From assembly GCA_900538305.1 (NCBI GenBank), contig UPXY01000032.1, positions 1-18,496 of the forward strand: a stretch of DNA of 18,496 bases, read 5' to 3'. Position numbers and translations under genes: made by a program. Positions 12,301-18,496 of this stretch are shown piece by piece. A model generated the notes under the pieces. That model saw only the letters and a program-made list of their open reading frames with translations, had not been told where the DNA came from and did no database searches. This DNA is from an uncultured Collinsella sp. GTDB lineage: Bacteria > Actinomycetota > Coriobacteriia > Coriobacteriales > Coriobacteriaceae. Each line of letters starts with the position of its first letter. Within the stretch, counting starts at the first letter, position 1.

Positions 12301-13893
12301 ATGGCGGATCAAGCGTTTGCAGAACGGCTGCGGCAAGCGATGCATGCGTGCGGCATGAAGCAGGCCGACCTTATCCAGGCGGCGGCCGCGCGTGGCGAGA
12401 AGCTGGGAAAAAGCCAGGTCAGCCAGTATGTAAGCGGTAAGGTTATGCCGCGCCCCCGGGTAGTCGACCTGCTTGCGGACATTCTCGGCGTCGCGCCGAC
12501 GTGGCTCGCGACAGGGGAGGGCACTGCCCAGGCGAGTGCAGCCTCAAGCGGGCCTCTTTCTTCGGAAGCTTCTGGCGCTCAGTCTCGTACCCCCGCTCGA
12601 GCTGCCGCGCGGCATGAGGCCGCCTTCAACCCCGTACCGCCACAACCGTCCCCGCACGACCAAAGGAGCACCGCCATGCGCCAGTTCAACAAATCGTCCA
12701 AGCTCGACAACGTTCTCTACGACGTCCGCGGTCCCGTGGCCGACGAGGCTGCCCGCATGGAGGGCGAGGGCCTGCGCATCCTCAAGTTGAACATCGGCAA
12801 CCCCGCGCCGTTCGGTTTCCGTACGCCGGACGAGGTCGTGCAGGACATGCGCCAGCAGCTGCCGGACTGCGAGGGCTACTCAGATTCGCGCGGCCTCTTC
12901 TCCGCGCGCAAGGCAATCATGCAATACGCCCAGCTCAAGCACCTTCCCAATGTCACGATGGACGGCATCTACACGGGCAACGGCGTCTCTGAGCTCATCC
13001 AGCTCACCATGAACGCGCTGCTCGACAACGGCGACGAGATCCTTATCCCAAGCCCGGACTACCCCCTTTGGACTGCCTGCGCCACGCTTGCCGGCGGCAT
13101 CCCGGTGCACTATATCTGCGACGAGCAGGCGGAATGGTGCCCCGACATCGCGGACATCGAATCGAAGATCACGCCCGCGACGAAGGCCATCGTCATCATC
13201 AACCCCAACAATCCCACGGGTGCCGTCTACCCGCGCGAGATCTTGGAGCAGATTGTCGAGGTCGCGCGCAAGCACCAGCTCATGATCTTATCCGACGAGA
13301 TCTACGACCGCCTGTGCATGGATGGCTACGAGCACATCTCGATTGCCTCGCTCGCACCGGACCTGCCGTGCGTCACGTTTTCCGGCCTGTCGAAATCGCA
13401 CATGATCGCCGGGTACCGCATCGGCTGGATGATCCTTTCCGGCAACAAGCGCTGCATGGGCGATTTCATCTACGGCATCAACATGCTTTCGAACATGCGC
13501 CTGTGTTCCAACGTGCCGGCGCAGTCCATCGTGCAGACGGCGCTCGGCGGGTACCAGAGCGTGGAGCGCTACGTGGAGCCGGGCGGACGCGTCTATGAGC
13601 AGCGCAACTATGTGTACGAGGCGCTCAACGCCATCGACGGCATCACGGCGGTGAAGCCCAAGGCGGCGTTCTACATCTTCCCGAAGATGGACGTGAAGAA
13701 GTTCAATATCACCGATGACGAGCAGTTCGCCCTCGACCTTCTGCACGAGAAGCGCATCCTCATCACGCGCGGCGGCGGCTTCAACTGGGGCGCGCCGGAT
13801 CACTTCCGCATCGTCTACCTGCCGCGCATGGGTGTGCTGCGCGAGGCCATGGCGGACCTCGCCGACTTCTTCGAGCATTATCGCCAGAGCTAG
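12301..13893 (+). CDS. XRE-type HTH / class I-II aminotransferase fusion (AlaA-like)
   Basis: 530 residues. Residues about 5-73 are an XRE-type helix-turn-helix, with the recognition region KSQVSQYVSGKVMPRP and the ending GVAPTWLATGEG. Residues 74-125 are a low-complexity linker rich in Ala, Ser, Pro and Arg. From Met126 (MRQFNKSSKLDNV) a complete fold-type I aminotransferase follows, close to alanine aminotransferase AlaA. It has NPNNPTG (301-307), the PLP lysine Lys365 in SGLSKSHMIAGYRIGW, and the substrate-carboxylate Arg503 (HFRIVYLP). The likely reaction is pyruvate/glutamate to alanine/2-oxoglutarate. Similar fusions are annotated in gut actinobacteria such as Bifidobacterium. The frame is continuous, and AAAGGAG 7 bases before ATG 12676 (Met126) could also yield the enzyme alone. 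GGGAGG (12291-12296) serves the ATG at 12301. Confidence 0.9.
   Translation: MADQAFAERLRQAMHACGMKQADLIQAAAARGEKLGKSQVSQYVSGKVMPRPRVVDLLADILGVAPTWLATGEGTAQASAASSGPLSSEASGAQSRTPARAAARHEAAFNPVPPQPSPHDQRSTAMRQFNKSSKLDNVLYDVRGPVADEAARMEGEGLRILKLNIGNPAPFGFRTPDEVVQDMRQQLPDCEGYSDSRGLFSARKAIMQYAQLKHLPNVTMDGIYTGNGVSELIQLTMNALLDNGDEILIPSPDYPLWTACATLAGGIPVHYICDEQAEWCPDIADIESKITPATKAIVIINPNNPTGAVYPREILEQIVEVARKHQLMILSDEIYDRLCMDGYEHISIASLAPDLPCVTFSGLSKSHMIAGYRIGWMILSGNKRCMGDFIYGINMLSNMRLCSNVPAQSIVQTALGGYQSVERYVEPGGRVYEQRNYVYEALNAIDGITAVKPKAAFYIFPKMDVKKFNITDDEQFALDLLHEKRILITRGGGFNWGAPDHFRIVYLPRMGVLREAMADLADFFEHYRQS
12662..12678 (+). promoter_or_regulatory. Internal ribosome-binding site and in-frame ATG at the domain boundary
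   Basis: AAAGGAG (12662-12668) lies 7 bases before ATG 12676, in frame with the fusion gene. The ATG starts the aminotransferase domain exactly. It could direct a second, HTH-free product of 405 residues, or be a relic of a formerly separate gene. Confidence 0.6.
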
Positions 13894-13897
13894 GTTT

Positions 13898-13921
13898 TGA
13901 TAAAATCCAGACGGACTGGTT
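13898..13921 (+). promoter_or_regulatory. Extended -10 promoter and start-site motif of the dCMP deaminase gene
   Basis: TGATAAAAT (13898-13906), five bases, then CGGACTGGTT (13912-13921). This matches the element at 2915-2938 in sequence and spacing. It starts 4 bases after the aminotransferase stop codon, so the deaminase gene can be transcribed independently. Confidence 0.6.
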
Positions 13922-13956
13922 GTATCATTTTGCACCTTGGACGCGGAGGAGTGTGT

Positions 13957-14427
13957 ATGTCGGAGAAGCGCAGCGACGTCATTTCGTGGGACGAGTTTTT
14001 CATGCGCGTGGCGCTCGCTGCCAGCATGCGCAGCAAGGATCCGAACACGCAGGTGGGGGCGTGCATCGCCGACACGAACCACCGGATTCTCTCCGTGGGG
14101 TACAACGGCACGCCCTCCGCGCTCACCGATGACGAGTTCCCGTGGGGCGTTTCGGACGACCCGCTCATGGACAAGCACAGCTATGTGGTACATGCCGAGG
14201 CAAATGCCGTGCTCAACTACCGCGGCTCGCTCAAGGACATGAGCGGCGCCACCGTGTACGTGACGCTCTTCCCGTGCAACGAGTGCGCGAAGATCCTGGC
14301 GCAGGTGGGTATCGGCGAGGTCGTGTACTTGAGCGACAAGTACGACGGCACGGAGGGCAACCTCATTTCCAAGCGCATTCTCACCTCGTGCGGGATCACG
14401 TTCCGAGGGATGGCACTGGGGGAGTAG
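13957..14427 (+). CDS. Deoxycytidylate (dCMP) deaminase family protein
   Basis: A 156-residue cytosolic zinc hydrolase of the cytidine/deoxycytidylate deaminase fold. It is predicted to convert dCMP to dUMP, the precursor of dTMP. The zinc site is complete: His79 and the proton-shuttle Glu81 in HAEANAV, and Cys107 and Cys110 in PCNEC. The opening SWDEFFMRVALAASMRSKDP and TQVGACI, and the loop GYNGTPSAL, are typical of the dCMP deaminase/ComEB group rather than of tRNA or free-base deaminases. GGAGGAG (13945-13951) lies 5 bases before ATG 13957. The frame is open 60 bases upstream, but that part contains the promoter motif. A ComEB-like label would imply no role in competence here, since no com genes are adjacent. 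Confidence 0.9.
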   Translation: MSEKRSDVISWDEFFMRVALAASMRSKDPNTQVGACIADTNHRILSVGYNGTPSALTDDEFPWGVSDDPLMDKHSYVVHAEANAVLNYRGSLKDMSGATVYVTLFPCNECAKILAQVGIGEVVYLSDKYDGTEGNLISKRILTSCGITFRGMALGE

Positions 14428-14486
14428 GCGGGAGCCAAACTCCTTGCGCGCTGCGCTCGCAAACGCCTCAGTATGCTGTAGAGGGG

Positions 14487-14504
14487 AACTGGTTACAACC
14501 AGTT
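14487..14504. promoter_or_regulatory. Operator-like palindrome 1 upstream of the sugar operon
   Basis: AACTGGTT-AC-AACCAGTT is an exact 8-2-8 palindrome about 210 bases before the GH4 start codon. The size and symmetry suit a dimeric repressor such as a LacI or GntR family protein. No such regulator is encoded in the window. Confidence 0.55.
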
Positions 14505-14565
14505 GCGATTCACTGCGCCGAAAAAGAGCAGCTAGGCTCCCTAGACTGTCCTAGAAAGCAGTGGG

Positions 14566-14579
14566 TGTAACAGGTTACA
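14566..14579. promoter_or_regulatory. Operator-like palindrome 2 upstream of the sugar operon
   Basis: TGTAAC-AG-GTTACA is an exact 6-2-6 palindrome. It shares GGTTACA with palindrome 1 and resembles LacI-family sites of the TGTAAnCGnTTACA type, but without a central CG. The remaining gap to 14715 contains TTGTCA and TTTACA boxes, but no promoter pair that I can defend. Confidence 0.55.
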
Positions 14580-14715
14580 TCTTTTGGAACCGTATCCTGT
14601 TTCACCACTGGTGCCGAATTTGTCAAACCAATTGTTTACAGTGGCAGTGTGCCGGTTTGCACAGGGCCCGTTGCATCCGCTGGCATGGCAAGGAAGCCAT
14701 GGTCTAGGAGGTGCC

Positions 14716-16122
14716 ATGAAACGCTACTCAGTAGTGATCTGCGGAGGTGGGAGCACCTATACGCCCGACATGATCGAGCTGCTCTGCCTGCTGCAGGATT
14801 CGTTCCCGCTGCGCAAGGTGAAACTTTACGATATCGACGCCGAGCGCCAGAAGATTGTGGGCAAGTTCGGCGAAGTCATGTTCCGCGAGTACTACGAGGG
14901 CCTGGAGTTCTCGTATACGACCAATCCTGCGGAGGCGTTCGAGGACATTGACTTCGCCCTTGTGCAGATTCGCGCCGGCGGTATGGGGCTGCGCAACGCG
15001 GACGAGAAGATCCCGTACCAATACGGGCGCATCGGCCAGGAGACGTGCGGCCCGGGCGGCCTCGCCTACGGCATCCGCAGCGTGCCCGCCATGATTCAGC
15101 TCGTGAAGGACATCCGTCGCTATTCGCCCGATGCCTGGATCATCAACTACGCGAACCCGGCGGCGATCGTCGCCGAGGCCACGAAGCGCGCCTTCCCGGG
15201 CGACACGCGTCTCGTGAACATCTGCGACATGCCGCCCGATGTGCTGAACCACTATCTGCCGCTCATCGGCAAGAAGCGCTCGGACATCTGGCCGGTGTAC
15301 TTCGGTCTCAACCACTTCGGCTGGTTCACGCGGTTGCTCGACCGGAAGACCGGCGAAGACGTGCTGCCGGAGCTGCTCGACCATATCATGAGCAACTACG
15401 ACGAGATCCACGCACAGTTCAAGAGCCGCATTCGCGGGCCTGAAGACCATTGGGGCATCACGTTCCTCGACCATCTCGAGATGATCCGCGACTTCCCCTA
15501 TTCGCTGCCGAACAGTTACAACCTGTACTACGTGTATCCCGATCGCACTTATGCGCACTACACGCCCGAGCACACGCGGTACGACGAGGTCATCGCAGGC
15601 CGCGAGCACGACGTGTTCACGTGGTGCAATGAGATCTCCGCGCTCGGTCATATGAGGGGTACGAAGTACGACCTCACGGATAAGATCGCCGCGAAGCGGG
15701 CGAGCATTCGCGACCTGGGTGTTGAGACCGTGTATGCCGATAACGACGTGCATGCGGCGTACCTCGTGGAGCTCGTGCTCTCCATCGTGAATAACGCGCA
15801 CGAGCCTACGCTCGTCATGACGGAGAACAAGGGCATTTGTCCCAATCTCGATCCGGGCATGATGCTCGAGGCCACGTGCCTCGCGGGCGCGCAGGAGCTC
15901 ATGCCGTTGCAGGTGGGCGAGGTGCCGGCGTTCGAGAAGGGTCTCCTCGAGAACCAGTATGCCTGCGAGAAACTGCTCGTCGATGCCATCTTCGAGCATA
16001 GCGACATGAAACTATTGCAGGCGTTCACCGAGAACCGCCTCGTGCGCGATGCCGATGTCGCCAAGAAGATCATCGCCGATTTCAAGGTGGCCAACGGTTC
16101 CGAATGGCCCGAGTTCGCGTAA
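14716..16122 (+). CDS. Glycoside hydrolase family 4, probable 6-phospho-alpha-glucosidase
   Basis: A 468-residue cytosolic enzyme of the NAD- and metal-dependent GH4 family, which cleaves glycosides through oxidation at C3. The NAD loop GGGSTYTP is at residues 10-17. The metal ligands are Cys170 in NICDMP and His200 in GLNHFGW. NYANPAAIVAEA (about 148-159) is the sugar-phosphate region. The tetrapeptide CDMP is the variant known for 6-phospho-alpha-glucosidases (GlvA, MalH, AglB). Beta-specific members have CN(V/I)P, so maltose-6'-phosphate-type disaccharides are the best guess. AGGAGG (14706-14711) lies 4 bases before ATG 14716. The frame is open back to 14584, but that part contains the regulatory region. 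The gene is followed after 24 bases by a PTS IIC gene, so the pair is an operon. The unusual permease family leaves the true sugar open. Confidence 0.9.
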   Translation: MKRYSVVICGGGSTYTPDMIELLCLLQDSFPLRKVKLYDIDAERQKIVGKFGEVMFREYYEGLEFSYTTNPAEAFEDIDFALVQIRAGGMGLRNADEKIPYQYGRIGQETCGPGGLAYGIRSVPAMIQLVKDIRRYSPDAWIINYANPAAIVAEATKRAFPGDTRLVNICDMPPDVLNHYLPLIGKKRSDIWPVYFGLNHFGWFTRLLDRKTGEDVLPELLDHIMSNYDEIHAQFKSRIRGPEDHWGITFLDHLEMIRDFPYSLPNSYNLYYVYPDRTYAHYTPEHTRYDEVIAGREHDVFTWCNEISALGHMRGTKYDLTDKIAAKRASIRDLGVETVYADNDVHAAYLVELVLSIVNNAHEPTLVMTENKGICPNLDPGMMLEATCLAGAQELMPLQVGEVPAFEKGLLENQYACEKLLVDAIFEHSDMKLLQAFTENRLVRDADVAKKIIADFKVANGSEWPEFA

Positions 16123-16146
16123 CGGACAGGAAGGGAGGACCTTATC

Positions 16147-17469
16147 ATGATGGAAAAACTCACCAGCATGCTGGAGAAGTACATCTACCCTGTTGCTGCC
16201 AAGTTCCAGGAGAATAAATTCCTGATGGCGATTCAATACGGCATGATGTTGTCGACGCCGCTTTTGCTCGTCGGCGCGTTTGCATGCATCATCAGTGATT
16301 TCCCACTCGATGTGTTCCAAACGTTCATGGCGGGTCTTGTTGGCGAACAGGTCTGGGCAGATTGGAACTGGAGCATCTTGAACCCGGCAACGATCGGCCT
16401 CTTGAGCCTCGTTGCTATGAGCGGCACCTCCTACGAGCTCGCGCGTCGCAACGACGTGGCGCCGATGCCTGCGGTGGTCATCTCGTTCATGTGCTTTTTC
16501 ATTCTCATTCACGCAGATGAAAACGGCATGATCGCCCTGGGCGAGTTCACGGCGACAACCCTCTTCCTGGGACTCATCATCGCCATCACCACCGGGCAGA
16601 TCTACGCGCTGTGCATCAAGCACAACCTGACGATCAAGATGCCCGCGGCGGTGCCCGAGTTCATTTCCTCGCAGTTCGCCGCGCTTATTCCCGCGGCAAT
16701 TTGTGCCGTTGTCTACATCATCGCGCGCTATGCGATTCAGGCGACGCCGTATGTGACCGCGTCCGATCTCATCTATGGCATTTTGCAGATGCCGCTTACC
16801 GCTGCGGGTACGACGCTCCCCGGTACGCTCATCGCCTCGTTCTTCAACGATTTCCTCTGGTTCTTCGGCATCCATGGCACGAACGTCGTCCAGTCTGTGA
16901 TGGGGCCGCTGTGGGAGGCTGCGCGTGCGGCCAACCTCGAGGTATATGCTGCCGATCCGCTGGCGTTGCGCCCCTTCGTGGCGACGACCGCCTTTACCGA
17001 TATGATCATCTTCCTCACGGGCACGGGTCTCACCTTGCCGTTGTGCATCGAGATGGTTTTCATGTGCAAGTCCGACCGTTTGAAGGCGGTTGGAAAGGGC
17101 GCCATCATCCCGGGTATCTTCAACGTGAACGAGCCCGTGACGTTCGGCTTGCCCATCGTGCTCAACCCGATGCTGCTCATCCCATACGTGTTTGGCCCGC
17201 TCATTTGCGTTGCGCTTGCCTATATCGTAATGGAGATTGGTATCGTTCCGCGGCCGACAGGCGTTCCGGTTCCTTGGACGCTCCCGGCGCCGTTCGGCGG
17301 TTGGATGATGTGCGGAGATTGGCGTGGCGGTGCGCTGCAAATCGTCATTCTGCTTCTCCAAGGGCTTTTCTACTGGCCGTTCATCAAGGTTCTGGATCGC
17401 CAGTATACGAAGGAAGAGCAGGAACTTGCCGCTGCTGAGCAAACTCAGGTAGAAGGATCCGGCGTCTAG
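16147..17469 (+). CDS. PTS EIIC permease, lactose/cellobiose/diacetylchitobiose family
   Basis: A 440-residue polytopic inner-membrane sugar channel of the phosphotransferase system with about ten helices. It matches the CelB/ChbC family throughout. His243 in FGIHGTN and Glu329 in NVNEPVTFGLP correspond to the substrate-site His and Glu known from ChbC structural work. The ending WTLPAPFGGWMMCGDWRG...FYWPFIKVLDRQ is the family hallmark. AAGGGAGG (16131-16138) lies 8 bases before ATG 16147. ATG 16150 is a possible alternative. Neither IIA nor IIB is encoded in the window, although the Lac family always needs both. They must be supplied from elsewhere. With the GH4 gene it forms an import-and-hydrolysis operon, ended by a hairpin 16 bases after the stop. 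Confidence 0.92.
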   Translation: MMEKLTSMLEKYIYPVAAKFQENKFLMAIQYGMMLSTPLLLVGAFACIISDFPLDVFQTFMAGLVGEQVWADWNWSILNPATIGLLSLVAMSGTSYELARRNDVAPMPAVVISFMCFFILIHADENGMIALGEFTATTLFLGLIIAITTGQIYALCIKHNLTIKMPAAVPEFISSQFAALIPAAICAVVYIIARYAIQATPYVTASDLIYGILQMPLTAAGTTLPGTLIASFFNDFLWFFGIHGTNVVQSVMGPLWEAARAANLEVYAADPLALRPFVATTAFTDMIIFLTGTGLTLPLCIEMVFMCKSDRLKAVGKGAIIPGIFNVNEPVTFGLPIVLNPMLLIPYVFGPLICVALAYIVMEIGIVPRPTGVPVPWTLPAPFGGWMMCGDWRGGALQIVILLLQGLFYWPFIKVLDRQYTKEEQELAAAEQTQVEGSGV

Positions 17470-17485
17470 GGCAAGACACGACACG

Positions 17486-17519
17486 GCGGGATCGAGTGCG
17501 CATGCGGGCTCGATCCCGC
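17486..17519 (+). terminator. Hairpin terminator of the sugar operon
   Basis: GCGGGATCGAG (17486-17496) pairs exactly with CTCGATCCCGC (17509-17519) around a 12-base loop. The tail is only TTC, so termination may be partial. A second hairpin, CGGGCGT-GAAGG-ACGCCCG (17522-17540), follows at once in the leader of the RDD gene. Confidence 0.65.
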
Positions 17520-17555
17520 TTCGGGCGTGAAGGACGCCCGCCGATAGGGGACAGC

Positions 17556-18143
17556 ATGATTCGCAGGCTCATAGCGTATTTCATCGACTGGTATATCGCG
17601 TTGATCATCATGAACACGATGCTTATCGCAGCGGCCTATCTGCTTACCGGCAGAATGTTCGTGGGCTCGCTCGCGCTTACGTATTTCGATGCCGATGTTC
17701 AGCTTCCGCTCCTGCTCATGCTCGTGGCTGTAGAGGTGATTTTATACAGCGTCGTTCCGCGTTTCGTGTGGCGCGGACAAACGATCGGCAAGCACCTCCT
17801 TCGCGTGCGTATGGCAACCGTTTCCGGTGAAGCGCCTGGCCTGCCCCGTCTGATGTTGAGGGATCTTGTCGCGATTACCGTGGTGGAGGGATGCTTCTCG
17901 CCGCTGAGCAACTATGTGCGAAACTACCTCATGCTGTTTCTCGAGCGCGATATTATTCAGTATACGGTATGGTTTAGCTGGGGAATCGGCGTTGTCTCTG
18001 TGCTGTTGCTCCTGTTGTCGAAGCGCAGGAGGATGCTTCACGATGTTATCGCAGGAACCGTTGTGGCCGTTGTGGCGCCGAACGTCCCCGATGCGTCCGA
18101 TAGGGAAAACGACGATACTGGTGCGAATGCTCATGTACGGTAA
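17556..18143 (+). CDS. RDD family membrane protein
   Basis: 195 residues. The RDD pattern is present: an N-terminal Arg pair and Asp11 (RRLIAYFIDWY), GQTIGKHLLRVR (74-85), Arg102 and Asp103 (RDL), and a late Asp163 in RRMLHDVIAGT. About four hydrophobic helices lie near 5-30, 48-66, 104-130 and 137-156. The polar tail after 175 is short. The family is widespread in bacteria. Some members have been linked to ion exchange, but most have no known role. ATG 17556 has AGGGGA (17546-17551) 4 bases upstream, a modest site. The frame also opens at 17496, inside the terminator hairpin, which I reject. The gene is possibly read through from the sugar operon or has its own unseen promoter. Confidence 0.82.
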   Translation: MIRRLIAYFIDWYIALIIMNTMLIAAAYLLTGRMFVGSLALTYFDADVQLPLLLMLVAVEVILYSVVPRFVWRGQTIGKHLLRVRMATVSGEAPGLPRLMLRDLVAITVVEGCFSPLSNYVRNYLMLFLERDIIQYTVWFSWGIGVVSVLLLLLSKRRRMLHDVIAGTVVAVVAPNVPDASDRENDDTGANAHVR

Positions 18144-18422
18144 AGAAGCAAGCAACCGAAAACAATAGATAGACCGCCAGCACTACACTATTCCGAACCA
18201 AAGACCAAAAGATAAGCATTTTGAGAAAATCTAAACTTTTGGATTTTCCTACAATGCCGACTACGGCGGAATCCCTCCCACTCCTTATATATTTCTTTCT
18301 GTATACATTGAATTTGTATTTAGTAAAATGCAGACAACACCACGGATCGGCTTTTGGCTGGACAATTCCAACCAAACACCGCAGCAGACAGTAGAAACCA
18401 TTCTGAACGTTAGGAAGCCGGT
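18144..18422. other. AT-rich intergenic region
   Basis: This stretch is much richer in A and T than the rest of the window (for example TTATATATTTCTTTCTGTAT). It contains one nested inverted repeat, CCAAAAG (18205-18211) with CTTTTGG (18236-18242), enclosing ATTTT-GAG-AAAAT (18218-18230). I see no promoter pair, RNA gene or frame that I can support. The composition suggests transferred DNA starting after the RDD gene. Confidence 0.5.
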
Positions 18423-18496
18423 ATGATTGTTACATATAAGGGGTTGAATTTCAGCCTCAGCGAAACACCTTTAGCCGCTAGGGCTTTTTCGCACCT
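18423..18496 (+). CDS. Start of an unrecognised gene, cut by the window end
   Basis: ATG 18423 is preceded by AGGAAG (18412-18417) at 5 bases. The frame then stays open for 24 codons to the end of the window. The visible peptide begins MIVTYKGLNFSLSE and continues TPLAARAFSH. I do not recognise it. The good ribosome site and the codon pattern make it a likely real gene in the AT-rich segment. Nothing can be said about its function. Confidence 0.5.
   Translation, partial: MIVTYKGLNFSLSETPLAARAFSH

Noticed and set aside
14728..15999. Long minus-strand frame of 423 codons
   Set aside because: It lies entirely antisense to the well-supported GH4 gene, and its peptide is rich in Arg, His, Val and Leu as expected from reading GC-biased codons backwards.
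16012..17484. Long minus-strand frame of 490 codons
   Set aside because: It is antisense to the PTS IIC gene, with a highly charged, non-domain-like translation and no ribosome site.
18473..18489. AGCC-GCTAG-GGCT followed by a T run as a terminator
   Set aside because: The stem has only four pairs, and the stretch lies inside the open frame starting at 18423.

Overview
The window is GC-rich and densely coded. It reads like a chromosomal segment of a gut actinobacterium of the class Coriobacteriia, and Collinsella or a close relative is my best guess. That is an inference from three things: the codon and base use, a helix-turn-helix/aminotransferase fusion (an arrangement I know from gut actinobacteria), and many hairpin repeats built around a GGGGACGGG core. 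No rRNA, tRNA, CRISPR array, transposase or integrase was seen.

Layout. Positions 1-1114 hold a palindrome and a patatin-like lipase. Next come a zinc-ribbon/coiled-coil DUF2130 protein (1288-2898), a DUF389 membrane protein (2965-3960), a DUF4203-like membrane protein (4113-4727) and an unrecognised membrane protein with an Arg-rich tail (4923-5855), all on +. Three genes follow on the minus strand: a D-2-hydroxyacid dehydrogenase (5867-6796), a zinc-ribbon protein (6938-7648) and a nitroreductase (7861-8382). From 8687 everything is on + again: a PurF-like protein whose glutaminase site is lost, a second zinc-ribbon protein with a membrane anchor, the RNA ligase-like phosphodiesterase ThpR, the XRE-aminotransferase fusion (12301-13893), a dCMP deaminase, a sugar operon of a family-4 6-phospho-glycosidase plus a PTS IIC permease (14716-17469), and an RDD membrane protein. 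The final 350 bases are much richer in AT and end inside the start of another, unrecognised gene.

How the genes fit together. Only the sugar operon is a clear functional unit: IIC imports and phosphorylates a disaccharide with partner subunits not encoded here, and the GH4 enzyme cleaves the phosphorylated product. Palindromic operator-like sites precede it. The aminotransferase fusion appears to sit under its own promoter with several TTGAAC sites, which fits autoregulation by its HTH domain. The other genes look like single-gene transcription units separated by hairpin repeats and terminators.

The points most worth a second look are the glutaminase-dead PurF paralogue that keeps its iron-sulfur ligands, the in-frame ribosome-binding site and ATG exactly at the domain boundary of the HTH-aminotransferase fusion, the TTGAAC cluster, a near-identical promoter/leader motif in front of two unrelated genes, the hairpin repeat family, and a symmetric inverted-repeat element at 11862-12106.
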